A DNA stretch of 64,000 bases from positions 1,208,501-1,272,500 of the forward strand of contig JAMJFZ010001226.1 of NCBI GenBank assembly GCA_026225945.1, given 5' to 3'. This document shows, piece by piece, positions 53,546 through 64,000 of this stretch; the stretch's first letter is position 1, and every line of letters starts with the position of its first letter. Source of the DNA: Cricetomys ansorgei (lineage: Eukaryota > Chordata > Mammalia > Rodentia > Nesomyidae). A model generated the notes under the pieces. It ran no database searches. It had not been told where the DNA came from and worked only from the letters and a program-made list of their open reading frames with translations. Both the position numbers and the translations under genes were made by a program.

Positions 53546-56500
53546 TACCTTTTAAACAATACTCTCTACATAAGAAGAAATCACATCATAGTCATGAATC
53601 CTATTTTCCCAGTGAATGATTACAAGTTACATATTTAAAAAACAGGTTGTTTTCAATGCCCACACATGATTATGCATGAGCACCCAGTTTTTCATGTACT
53701 TTCCCCCCACAATATATCTATACTCCAAAAAACAATAATTTTGTTATTATAGATTAACAAAGTTTAAGCAAGCCAAATATTCTCACAGCCAGCTTCTATT
53801 GTAGCTGAAAGGTAGCTACTAGGAAATGAGTACATATCATAATATCCTAACTTAACATAATTCTTATTTAGTTAACACAGTGAAACAAGTTTTTTTTTTT
53901 TTAACTAGAAAACTTTAAGTCAGGGCTCTTTTTGTTTTTCTTAGGTAAAGGCGAATCTGTCCAGTCTACATGCCACATAGTCCTATGTACAAAAATCCAT
54001 CAGTAATTTTATAATTGTAAAAACTAGGAAAATATCAAATTAATTGGAAATTCAAATTTAGCAGTGGGCACTGAAACTCATTTGTTATACTTAGGCCTGT
54101 CCCTCATAGAAGAAACTCATGGGTCCTAGCAACTAGGCTTTCTTTGTTTTGGTTCTCTAACCCTCACCAAGTCTTCATCTAACAAGAATATATTTTCTTT
54201 ATATAATTAATTCCTTAGGTTACTTATTCCAAAGTGTCTTGGCAAAACACCTTAATCCGATGTTATAGATTAGTTATTTTTTCTGGAGTTTCAATAGAGT
54301 TAGCAATTCAACTGAGTGGCATTGCTTTTTAGAAAATCACTACTGTTTTTATGTGTGCCAGTAACACTGCCTGGAGAGGGGGTAGAAATTCCCATGGAAC
54401 TTTCATACCACAAAATAATAACAGAGGCCACCATTATTAGAACTCATAGTAGTAAAGGGGTTATTTGGGGGACAAATCTCTTGAGGCATTGCCTCTCTGA
54501 GAAGAGTTCGTTGGAGCTGTGCAAACCAATGAGCTGTCTAGCCTTGTTAACTCCACAGCAGACTGTAACTCTTCAGTGGTGGCTCCTGGCAAGATTGTGA
54601 CAGACTAGCGGTGTAATGGTTAATTTAGAGACTATTATATTTTTACTTTGTCTCCCCCCCCAGCATTTGTTATGCTATAAAAGTATATAAAAATAGCTGA
54701 TATAAACCACAAAAGTGCAGAATCATAGGTGAATTTATTGGTGTGTTATTGGAAAAAACCTGGGAGTTGGTGGCGAGAAATCTTGGGGAGTACAGAGTTG
54801 TTTCCCCTAAGGGGATGGAAAGAATGGTTTCCTGGGGCGCTTTTAGTTTCTGTTCCAGTTTTGGTCAAGCCAACATTCAGGAATTCTCCAAACTAATAAT
54901 AATAATGCCTCAATGGGCTGTTACATCTTGTTCATTTAAGGCTGCTTTGTAGTAAATCTGTAATTTGTTCTCAGGGGTCTCTTTTGCCAGCCTTCCCTTG
55001 TGATAAAAAGGCTCACAGTGAAAGAGCAGGTTGACTTGGGAGCTAGAAGAGGGCATGAAGACTAGAGATAACAGTTTAGAGATGGAGGTAGCAAGGGAAA
55101 TATTTCTTATCAAGACCCTATATTATTTCAGGTCAAACTCAAAAATGGAACTGAAGTTGGGAAATCAACCATTCTGAAGTCTTCAGCAAACTTTAGCTGA
55201 AGACTTCAAACTTTTCTTCAGTTTTATCTGTAGAGAGCAGTCTGCTCTCTAAGGTTTCCCAGGTGAGCTCTCATTTTTGTATAAAGATTCATGCCTCAGT
55301 TCATAGACCCTTTAAAAAAGCTAAAAGGTTGGTTTTGACAGCCATTTCTCTCTAATTAGTAACAGATTTCCATTAACCTAGAGAACCCAAAAGCCTCTTT
55401 GTATCAAGCATTTCAGGAAATTCCCTTTGATTCCTTCAGGGTCCTGGTGTTCTTTTTTGCTTCACTGGATCCTTACAAGATGATTCCAGTCCTTTTCCTG
55501 CATGCCTGTTCATTTAGAGAACGGGGTAGGCACTGCTGATCCCCAGGCTCTGGTTAGTGTGCTATGATGGGCACAATCATAACCTTCATTCTCATAGTAT
55601 GGGAAAATTTAAATATGCTTAAAATTATATGATTTTAAAACCTTTGAAATTAATTTATTTGTTTGGCATTCATAAAAATAGCATGTTTAGCAGATTTGTA
55701 AAGTACATAAGAGTAAAATTTCTTATGTTTTAAAGATAAGTTGCAAATTATAATTCAGCATATATCCCTTTAAATATGTGTTCTTGAATGTTACTTGAAT
55801 TGTTTTGCCAGAAGTAGTGATGATTTTAGCTGAGGGCACTCTGCTGTCTCAGAGTCTGAGTTGGATGAAAACTGCAGCTCTAATCCAGGTTGTCTGGGAG
55901 CCATTGCTCATTAGACAATTTAACAGGTAGTTTTCAATATTTTCATTTTCTGACTGGTTAATATGATCAAAGCCATCTTGACTCCAAAATTATCCTGCAT
56001 ATTTTTTCTACTTACAAAGCCAGCCATCCTCCCATCCTGAGAGTTTTACAACTGCCAATTCTTTAATGTCTACTTAAGCCTATGATATCTGTCTTTCATT
56101 TACCTTACCTCTGCTATGTCTTCCTCATTTTTTTGTGCTTCTCAAATCTCACTACTCTCTTCTTCCTCTTTTTCCTTACTCCTCACTCTGTGCACAACAG
56201 GTTTGGTTATGTTGTGTTCTGAAAATCCTAATGTTCTTTCTTTCTCATATGGACACAGGGAGCTTTTAAGTACTCTACAGAACAGGATCATGAGGGGTTT
56301 ACTGGGTTGATTAGTATACTTACTTACCTATGTCCTACTCATGGAATGGCATAGAAAGAATACAAAGTGCAAATTTGATTTAGAGCAGATAAAATAGTCA
56401 AGGAGTTACAGAGTGAGTGTCCAATTCATACCACACAGAATGCAGATAAGGCAGTGATCAGGGATGATACTTGAAGAAAGAGCTGGAGGTGGCAGCAGAG

Positions 56501-56629
56501 CCTGTAAGGCACAGAATCCCAATCTGGTGAAGTCACATAGATTTAGCTTAGAGAAGAGCTGGCTCTACACATTAGATATTTGTTGCAAGACTTTGTTCAC
56601 AATAGAAGACTGAAATTTTATCTCCTGTG

Positions 56630-56713
56630 GGATGTAGTGATGCATGCCTTTAATTCTAGCACGTGGAGGCAGAGGCCAGCCTGGTCTACATAGCAAATTC
56701 CAGGGCAACCTGT
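56630..56713 (+). repeat. B1 SINE, sense, internally deleted
   Basis: It shows 'tgtagtgatgcatgccttta', 'ggaggcagaggccagcctgg' and 'tctacatagcaaattccagg'. The middle of the element is missing. Confidence 0.8.
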
Positions 56714-57827
56714 GCTGAATGAACTTGCTTTTGGGAAAAGGGGAATTATAAAAGAAAAAGCCATGAGCGTGTCTTTGCCCTTCACTATCATTTGGGTGAA
56801 TTTTTTCAATCTCATGATCTTGGATCTGGTTTTCCTAATACTGTCTAGTTTCATTGGGATCACTCTGCTGTCTAGAGGACTGGGCTCTAAGGCCACCGGG
56901 ACAAAGTTGTAGATACGGTTTGTGACCAGCAGAGGGGGCCATGCTCTATCACTGGCCACCTTTCCGTCTTATTCACCTGTTTCATGATGGTCCTTCAGAG
57001 ATGAACTTCCTTAATCACCTTGGGTTACGTAGCTTTGCAGCCTCTTTTTCACCCTAACATGTTGTGACATGTCTTGCCTCAGAATCTAGCCATAGTTTCC
57101 TCTCTAGCGGAGATACCCTCACCTTCCTTTCCATTTTTCACAGCAATAGCAGGCTACTTCCCCATACTACTCCTCCCAGAACTATTTCACTCATTTAATT
57201 CATCAGCTTTCTCTCAGTGCGCTTTAGTTATTTGCTGATGTGTGTATCTATTACAAGACTCCTAAGGTACGCCTGGTTTCATTTGACTGGGAATCCTCAA
57301 GGTTTAAAATAATATCCTCTACATACTTAGGGTCGGGTCCCTGCAAGCATCACAACTGGCAGGGAAATGATCTGTGTGAGGTGAAGAATGAAACTCAGGT
57401 CAGCACCACTTTAGCAGGCACTTGGTCAAGAACTTCCAGAGTCTAACTTCACAGTTTATTTTTCTTACGTATTTAAGCACAGTAATACTTTCGGGGAAAG
57501 TCTGTATGTGACAATTATCACAACAAAGCTTCAAGGATGGCTTTATCGAACTCTCTTGCAAAATAGCAAAGCATCTGTGACCTTTACCATAAGAACAAGT
57601 TCTATTGATTGGGAAACAATGCTCAGGGTAAGGATACAGGGAAGAAGGATTTGCAATAAGTGTGAGAATAGATTCTACTGATGGAGGATGCAAAGTACAT
57701 GTGACTGCTTCCACAAAGAAGCATTATTTTATTCACTTGAAGAAAACAGGCTTTTGTGTTTAACAATTATGGTTTCTCCAATGTTTTATCTAAGCTGTGC
57801 CTCCTACAACTCAGTATAAGATTTCGA

Positions 57828-57835
<8 letters not shown>

Positions 57836-57891
<56 letters not shown>

Positions 57892-57902
57892 ATGAAAGAA
57901 AG
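57836..57902 (+). repeat. (GAAA)16 microsatellite
   Basis: A GAAA tetranucleotide run with one GAAT interruption near its 3' end. Confidence 0.97.
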
Positions 57903-58424
57903 GTGATCAGTCAAGGAGACTCCAGGGAGACATGCAACTTAAGCTGTACCGCTATATCTCTGAGGATGTAGCACTAGTGTTAAGCAGAAGTAGAAAATAG
58001 AATTCCATGCAATATAGAGTCAGCCTGTGGCAGTGTCATAAACAGCATGCAGTCTCCTGATCCTCTTGGCCCTGACTTATTAAATTTCACCTTTTTAGGC
58101 AGCTGTTGTAGGGTGTTTGTATTAGACAACTTGAATTTCTTGTTATATATACTTGTATTACTACTATGGAGTAGAAACAGTTAACATTTTATGAGAATAT
58201 GTCCATTCTCTGCTCCCAACCATCATCCATATTCTCTCTGTTGTAAACACCAGACATCATTTGGTCAGCCTGTAAAGTCCTACCTGTTATATAAGGATCA
58301 CTTCAGCTGTTCAGAAGCACTATGTTCCATCAAATCTCTGCGCCTACAAACCTTTGCATCAGGGTCACATTGCCCAGTCCACTGTCTTCTGGTTGCTCCA
58401 TTGTTATCTGGCCTTCCAAACTTA

Positions 58425-58570
58425 GCTTAATGCAGGCCTAAAAGCTACTGTCTTCAGGAAGCTTCCCTGACCTTGATTCCCATATCTTCTGCTCCACAAC
58501 CTGAGTCTGGGTTTCTTTTCCTTTTGTTCCCACAGCTCCAACACTTCACTCTCACCATCATTTAGCACAC
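58425..58570 (+). repeat. Probable L2 3' fragment
   Basis: The 'tactgtcttcaggaagcttccctgacc'-type core (about 58445-58472) is the best-known conserved piece of L2 3' ends. The flanks fit loosely. Confidence 0.6.
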
Positions 58571-59177
58571 CTTAAATAAAACTTCTAGAATAAGTTAAAG
58601 AAACTATACTTTCAGAAGGTTATTTTGATAAAAGATTCGAAAAACTAGAGATAAAAAGGCTACCCAGTGGGCCATTGTGCACTTATAGGAGTAAAATATA
58701 GAGGAAGATACAGATCAGAAATCAAAGGAATTGATGAGACTTAATCAACTGCAGCATGGATACCAGCGAGGCTGTTGAGGTAAGGATGACTTTCAGTGAC
58801 CATGAGATTCTAGAATATTTTTCAATTCTTTTGTAGCAGTCTTGCCTGTGGGTGTGGAAGGTAAAAGCTTGTTACTGAGTAACACACATTCACTACACTA
58901 CACAGTTCACTACACAAAGTTTTGGTTTTTATTGAAATTTTAAATATGGGTAAGCTCTCCTAGGCCAATAGGAATATGCTCCATTAAAGAGCACAGGAAA
59001 GGACGAGCCGGAGTGGTAATAACTAAAAGAAGGGGAAGATGAAGTCTAGCTTAAGCCATCCTTATTTTGCACACTCTGTCATCTTGTTTTAGCCCTACCA
59101 ATCTTAGGATTGCAATGGAAAACAGAGACTCACTAAAATTTCTTCAGTTACTGTCAAGCAGAAAACTGAATGGATCC

Positions 59178-60102
59178 ATGGAAAGTGTCTCCTTAGGAAA
59201 CCAAACTGTCACCGAGTTTGTACTTCGTGGCTTCCATGAAGTCCGTGGGCTGTACCTCCTGTTCTTTTCTGTTTTCACCATCATCTATGCCTGCATCATC
59301 ACGGGTAACATGCTCATTGTAGTGGTGGTTGTCAGGTCCCAGAGGCTTCACACACCTATGTATTTCTTTCTGGTGAACCTGTCCTTCATGGAAATTCTCT
59401 ATACATCCACAGTGGTGCCCAAAATGTTGGAGGGGTTCTTGCAAGAGGCCACCATCTCTGTGGCTGGCTGCTTGCTCCAATTCTTCATCTTTGGCTCTCT
59501 GGCTACATACAGATGAGTGTTTCTTGCTGGCTGTGATGGCATATGATCGCTACCTGGCAATCTGCCACCCTCTACGATACCCACTCCTAATGGGGCCTCG
59601 CTGGTGCCTGGGGTTGGTGCTCACAGTCTGGCTGTCTGGCTTTATGGTAGATGGACTAGTTGTTGCTCTGATGGCTCAGTTGAGATTCTGTGGCCCCAAC
59701 CAAATTGATCACTTTTACTGTGATTTCTCGCCTTTGATGGTCCTGGCTTGCTCAGATACTGGACTGGCCCAGGTGACAACATTTGTTCTCTCTGTTGTCT
59801 TCCTGACTGTGCCTTTTGGGCTAGTTCTGATCTCCTATGCTCAGATTGTGGTGACTGTGCTGAAAGTTCCCTCTGGGGCCAGAAGGACAAAGGCTTTCTC
59901 CACATGCTCCTCTCACCTGATGGTAGTGTCCATGTTCTATGGGACCCTCATGGTCTTGTACATTGCACCTTCTGCTGTCCATTCCCAGCTCCTCTCCAAG
60001 GTCTTTGCCCTGCTCTACACAGTGATCACTCCCATCTTTAACCCTGTAATCTATACCTTGAGGAACCAGGAGGTGCATCAGGCACTAAGAAGGCTTTTGT
60101 AA
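59178..60102 (+). pseudogene. OR11A1: Olfactory receptor OR11A1, inactivated by a 4-bp tandem duplication
   Basis: A class II olfactory receptor on plus, opposite to the other three ORs, as in human. The start ATG at 59178 gives MESVSLGNQTVTEFVL, which aligns with the OR11A1 start and has a glycosylation sequon. The frame runs through PMYFFLVNLSFMEILYTS and FLQEATISVAGCLLQFFIFGSLAT. At 59504-59511 the sequence is TACATACA, a doubled TACA, which shifts the frame and gives a TGA at 59514-59516. In the shifted frame the gene continues without a further break: DECFLLAVMAYDRYLAICHP, KAFSTCSSHLMVVSMFYGT, PIFNPVIYTLRNQEVHQALRRLL, then TAA at 60100-60102. The tail is about ten residues shorter than in human. 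A single small lesion and a clean second half indicate a recent loss, or a sequencing error. Confidence 0.93.
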
Positions 60103-60119
60103 CTGCAAACCAACTGAAA

Positions 60120-60357
60120 TGTGACCTAAGAAGGAGGGCAGTGAAGATTTTCTACTGGACTTTGAGAGTGTCTTGATCAAAAAGTCTCCCAGAATGGGCT
60201 GGAGATGAGTACTTTGTTCTTTCTCAAAAGTCCTCCTTTGTGACCTAAGGAGGGCAGTGAAGATTTTCTACTGGACTTTGAATGTCTTGATAGAAAAGTT
60301 TCCCACAATGAGCTGAAGATGAATAACTTTGTTTTTTCCCTTTTAGTTCTTCTGAAT
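60120..60357 (+). repeat. 119-bp tandem duplication just after the OR11A1 stop
   Basis: Copy 1 starts at 60120 and copy 2 at 60239, both with 'tgtgacctaag' followed by 'gagggcagtgaagattttct' and 'actggactttga'. The copies differ by several substitutions and small indels, so the event is not new. Confidence 0.9.
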
Positions 60358-60403
60358 TATGTCCAAAGGTTAGATGATAGTTCAACAATTTTCAAATGTT
60401 AGT

Positions 60404-60775
60404 GTGGTGGTTTGAATAAGAATGGCTGCCATATCTCATAGATTTGAATGCTTGGATACCAGAGAACAGCACTATTTGAAAGGATTAGGAGGTGTGGCCT
60501 TGTTGGAAGAAGTGTGTCACTGGGGATGAGCTTTGAGGTTTCAAGAGCCCAAGCCAGGCCCAGTAGCTTTTCTCTTCCTGCTGTCTGCAGATCCAGATGT
60601 AGAACTCTCAGCTGCTTCACTAGGACCATGTCTGCTTGCATCCTGTTTTGCTCCCTACCATCATAATGTTCTAAATCTGTAAGCAACTGTAAGCAAGCCC
60701 CAATTAAATGATTCCTTTCATAAGAGTTGGTCATGGTGTCTCTTCACAACAGAAGAACACTGGCTAAGACAGTTT
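60404..60775 (+). repeat. Rodent interspersed repeat, family not assigned
   Basis: The run 'gtggtttgaataagaatggc', 'aggtgtggccttgttggaag', 'gtagaactctcagctgcttc', 'gccccaattaaatgattcct' and 'ttggtcatggtgtctcttca' is a familiar high-copy rodent sequence. I cannot name its family safely. Confidence 0.7.
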
Positions 60776-61499
60776 ACAAGATTATGTAAACTACTATGGG
60801 TTTTTTTTTACTGAATACATTATAAATAGTGCATGATTTGATCGCCACAAGTGCACACATGCACTGAATTGTCACTCTGTAGCCCATTGCTGTACTACTA
60901 CTGATTAATGAAAAGAAAATTAAAGAAAGAAAATATCAATACTGAAACAAATTTATAACGGATGCTCATTTATATTACTGTAGTATGACACTTAAAGAGT
61001 TCTTTTCTTTTGTGTGCGTGTCTACAAATTATATATAAAATTTGCATTCTGTTTCCCCACTGAATAATATGTCATGAACAAATCCTATCATCATTTCTTT
61101 ATTCTTTTGAGCTTCTTCGTATGGCTAACCATGACTGACTAGTTTAAACAGCCTCTGATGTTAGGAATGTTTAGCTATATTCAGCTTTAAAAAAATCTCA
61201 ACTTTTTATACGTCTACATTTTCCTATAATAAAATTTTAGAACATAAATTACCAGGCTAATGATGTGTTCATTTGCAAATATTAAAGATGATTTTATTTT
61301 ATTTATTTACTTTGTGACTTCTTTTTGTCTTAGAAAACTGAAACATATGTAAAAATAGAGTACAGTGTAGTGGTAGCTGATGCACAATTTCTAGTAACTT
61401 TTAGTGAAAATTCCAGAGGTTGGCTAAGGATTGTGTTGTTTACAAATTGTGTACATATTTTATACACAAACTTTTAATATGCTTTTCTACTTATAAAGA

Positions 61500-61760
61500 T
61501 AGTTTTTCACTGGGCTCCAGTGGATAGTTCCATACTCATGGTCATATTGGCCACCTTGGTTAAAGGCTCCAACAGATAGTCCCATGCTCACAGTTGTAAA
61601 GACTGCCTTGGTTAAACTCAGTGGGTCTCAAAACATTGGACTTGTAGGGTAGAGAAGGGGTTAATGGGGATGGGAAGGCTGTAAGAGGATAAGAAATGAA
61701 AGTAATCAGAATACATTATATACATACATGAAATTGTCAAAGAACAAATTAATAATATAA
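61500..61760 (+). repeat. Rodent L1 3' end (Lx-like)
   Basis: It has the 'gatagttccatactcatggt' motif typical of the 3' UTR of rodent L1, present twice with a period of 52 (61514 and 61566), then a G-rich stretch and 'catgaaattgtcaaagaaca' leading to the A-rich tail. Confidence 0.7.
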
Positions 61761-61779
61761 TACAAAAACATAAAGATAA

Positions 61780-61860
61780 AACATATATAAAACAAATATA
61801 TATAAAACAAAACATATATAAACATATATAAAACATATATAAACATATATAAAACAAAAA
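61780..61860 (+). repeat. AT-rich tandem tract (units like ACATATATAAA)
   Basis: Units of 'acatatataaa' with 'acaaa' variants recur about seven times. It probably grew from the A-rich tail of the preceding L1. Confidence 0.85.
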
Positions 61861-61884
61861 AGACAGTTTTTAAAAGCATGCCCA

Positions 61885-62221
61885 ATAGGGGCTTGAGAGA
61901 TAACTCAGGAAAACACTTACCTTGCAAGCACAGAGAATAGAATTCAATCTCTAGAACCTACTTAGAAAAATCCAGGTGTGATGGTGGTATTCTCTTGTAA
62001 TCCCAGCAATGAGAGACCAGACAGGCAGGGCCATGAGGCTTGTTGGCCAACAAGCCCATCTTATTTGACAAGTTCCAGGCTACTAAGAGATCCTGTCTCA
62101 AAGATAAAAGGAGTACAATAACTGAGATATGATACCTAGGGTTGGCCTCTGGCTTACACATACTTGTACAAATATGTGCATGTGTGCTTGCATATCAATG
62201 AAGCATGTGCACTCGCGTGCA

Positions 62222-62256
<35 letters not shown>
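61885..62256 (+). repeat. Composite SINE with (CA)16 at its end
   Basis: The head 'ggggcttgagagataactca' is followed by a B1-like part ('ccaggtgtgatggtggtatt', 'gatcctgtctcaaagataaa') and a tail with 'gtgcatgtgtgcttgc' and a CA run at 62222-62253. Confidence 0.75.
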
Positions 62257-62257
<1 letters not shown>

Positions 62258-62691
62258 CAAAAATGCTCATGGATTGGCAGAATTAATATTGGGGAAATGG
62301 CTATATAATTGAAATCATCGATGTCTCCATTAAAATCCCAATGGCCTTCTTCACCAAATCAGGAATATATAGTCCTAACATATGGAGGCATTAAAATTCT
62401 TGAATAGCTAAAGAAATTCTAGGCAGAAAAAAAAATGCTGTAGGCACCATAATATATGAATTAAAATTATATTACAAAGACATAGTATCAGAAATAGATT
62501 GATACTAGCATACAACAGCCATAAAATAGAACATAGAAAATGGAATAGAAGAAAGGACATACATGTGTTCCCTCATACATACAAACATGCACACATAAAA
62601 TCACGTATACCAAGCTAATAGAAGAACATTTAATTTTCAGTATTACCTTCAGAACTGTATATACAATATAATTCCAAATTTCTCTACCTAT

Positions 62692-62922
62692 ACTCCTTTT
62701 CTCCTTCTCCTTCTCCTTCTTCCTCCTTCTCCTCCTCCTCCTCCTCCTCTTCTTCTTCTTTTTTTTTTTTTTGGTGTTTTTTTTTTGAGACACGGTTTCT
62801 TTTTTGTAACTCTAGCTGGAACTCACTCTATAGACCAGGCTGACCTCAAACTCAAGGAGATTCTCCTGCCTCTGCCTTCCAAGTGCTGGGATCAAAGGGG
62901 TATACCACCACCACCCAGCTTA
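62692..62922 (-). repeat. (CCT/CTT)n tract joined to an antisense B1
   Basis: A polypyrimidine run (62692-62775) continues into the T-rich tail and the reverse B1 body 'tctatagaccaggctgacct', 'cctctgccttccaagtgctg' up to 62922. The microsatellite most likely grew from the B1 tail. Confidence 0.88.
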
Positions 62923-63759
62923 AGCAACTTCTTAAAATTAGGACCTAGACATAATATCTCATCATTATGTGTGGTTTCTAGAAACTAAAAGGTAGCAAAT
63001 GAAGGAAGTGACACAAGTTACACTTGTGCTGATTTCCACACTCACAGCCAGGGCAGGTAGATCTCCTTAAATAAAGTCTTAGTTTCCTTCTGCATAATCA
63101 TTCTATCCAAATAGTAAGAAAGTGATGAATCTAGAAGGTAAGCCAGTAGAAAAGGAAGAAGGACAATAATTTACCTGCAATAGAAAAGGCATGAGACTAG
63201 ATAAGGGTTTTCAAATCCTCAGAACCAGCTGTTATATCAGCTTTTTTTATTTTAAAAAGTGTTGGAACCATGGTCCCTAAAGCTTCTACACTATTTGAAA
63301 CAATAAGTTCAGTGTGTCCTTAGTCTTGTGCCAGTACTCTAAGAGTTAGTGGGGGAGCAGGGACAAGCAATTTCAAGGACATAAAAGAGAAAAGTCTCAT
63401 ATGGTCTCTGTCACCTTCATGGAGACTAATTTAAGAGTCTTATAATCCTTTCTATTCTGGTCTATGCTACCACTCAATTGCAGGGAAAGACAAATTGAGG
63501 TCCCATATATCATGGAAAACATTAGGACCACATAGAATGGATGTGCAAGACTCTTACTTTAGGCAGATGTCTCAAAATCTCCCCTGCAAATGAGAGGTCT
63601 TTTCTTCAGTAGCAAACAGACTATAACCACACATTAAAAGGATTATATACAAAAAAGTGGTATTTTTCCTAGGGAAACAAACATGACATTCAGCATTTAT
63701 AATTCAATACAGGTGACATTTCCCATCACTACTGGATCTGTATAAGGAAAGGAAGTCAC

Positions 63760-64000
63760 TATTTAAAGATAAATTTTAATTCCAAGGTTTATTGCACTAG
63801 CTAAAATATGGAATTGACCTGTCTTCCAAAGGATGGATGTGTAAAGAAGATATACAGTGTAATATTGCTCAACCACTATGTTAAATGAAATAATCAAGGG
63901 TCAGCAAGACACACACAGCGTGTTCTCACTCACATGTAGAGAATAGATATTTAATTTCATAGAAGTAGTGAGTAGGGCAGTAGTTACCAGATGCTGGGAA
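63760..64000 (+). repeat. L1M 3' UTR fragment, cut by the window end
   Basis: 'gttaaatgaaataatcaagg', 'cagcgtgttctcactcacat' and 'gtagttaccagatgctggga' are the usual 3' UTR landmarks of old L1 elements, in the right order. Confidence 0.7.

Larger units (their letters stand above)
46628..59177. other. Intergenic region between OR10C1 and OR11A1
   Basis: No complete gene was found in these 12.5 kb. They hold antisense B1s, an inverted pair of ~190-bp segments (47798-47992 and 48849-49030), an L1-like AT-rich piece (49780-50470), an exon-like open frame (50682-50897), an LTR-like stretch and diverged tandem repeats (51165-53545), a (GAAA)n tract and an L2 fragment. The parts 53550-56600 and 56720-57830 are AT-rich and unassigned. 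Confidence 0.7.
60103..64000. other. Region distal to OR11A1
   Basis: No gene was found. In order it holds a 119-bp tandem duplication, a rodent interspersed repeat (60404-60775), AT-rich unique DNA, an L1 3' end (61500-61760), an AT-rich tandem tract, a SINE with a CA tail, a polypyrimidine tract, an antisense B1 and an L1M 3' piece running off the window end. Confidence 0.75.

Noticed and set aside
59067..59177. N-terminal extension of OR11A1 by 37 codons
   Set aside because: The residues do not resemble any OR N-terminus. The ATG at 59178 matches the family start.
62488..62793. Lys/Arg-rich open frame on minus
   Set aside because: It is a translation of the (CCT/CTT)n tract and a B1 tail.

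Overview
The window is nuclear DNA of a rodent. SINEs of the B1, B2/B3 and B4 types (7SL- and tRNA-derived) lie throughout introns and intergenic DNA, beside long (CA)n and other microsatellites and decayed L1, L2 and MIR copies. B2-type SINEs point to a myomorph rodent. The GABBR1 coding sequence differs at a few residues from the rat, mouse and human proteins as I remember them, so a cricetid or other non-murine myomorph is my best guess. The species is not proven.

Layout. Positions 1-22475 hold the 3' three quarters of GABBR1 on the plus strand. There are seventeen coding exons (7 to 23 in the usual numbering) encoding residues 219-960 of the GB1a numbering, every junction keeps the frame, and a 3' UTR of about 1.4 kb follows. 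The 5' exons (signal peptide, sushi domains, start of the ligand-binding domain) lie to the left of the window. Positions 22476-29772 are intergenic and SINE-rich. From 29773 to 60102 lies a small cluster of olfactory receptor (OR) genes: OR2H2 (minus, one nonsense codon), OR2I1 (minus, open frame without an ATG at its start), OR10C1 (minus, intact) and OR11A1 (plus, broken by a 4-bp tandem duplication). Positions 60103-64000 are repeats.

The order and relative orientation match the extended MHC class I OR cluster next to GABBR1 in human. UBD, MAS1L and OR2H1, which lie inside that interval in human, are not recognisable here. Only one of the four OR genes (OR10C1) is fully conventional, so the cluster looks partly decayed.

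The least explained parts are a 1.46-kb (CA)nGA satellite at 35536-36999, a pair of inverted ~190-bp segments at 47.8 and 48.9 kb with coding-like character, an exon-like open frame at 50.7 kb, a complex repeat tract at 51.2-53.5 kb, and the splicing context of OR2I1. No bacterial, CRISPR or mobile-operon system is present.
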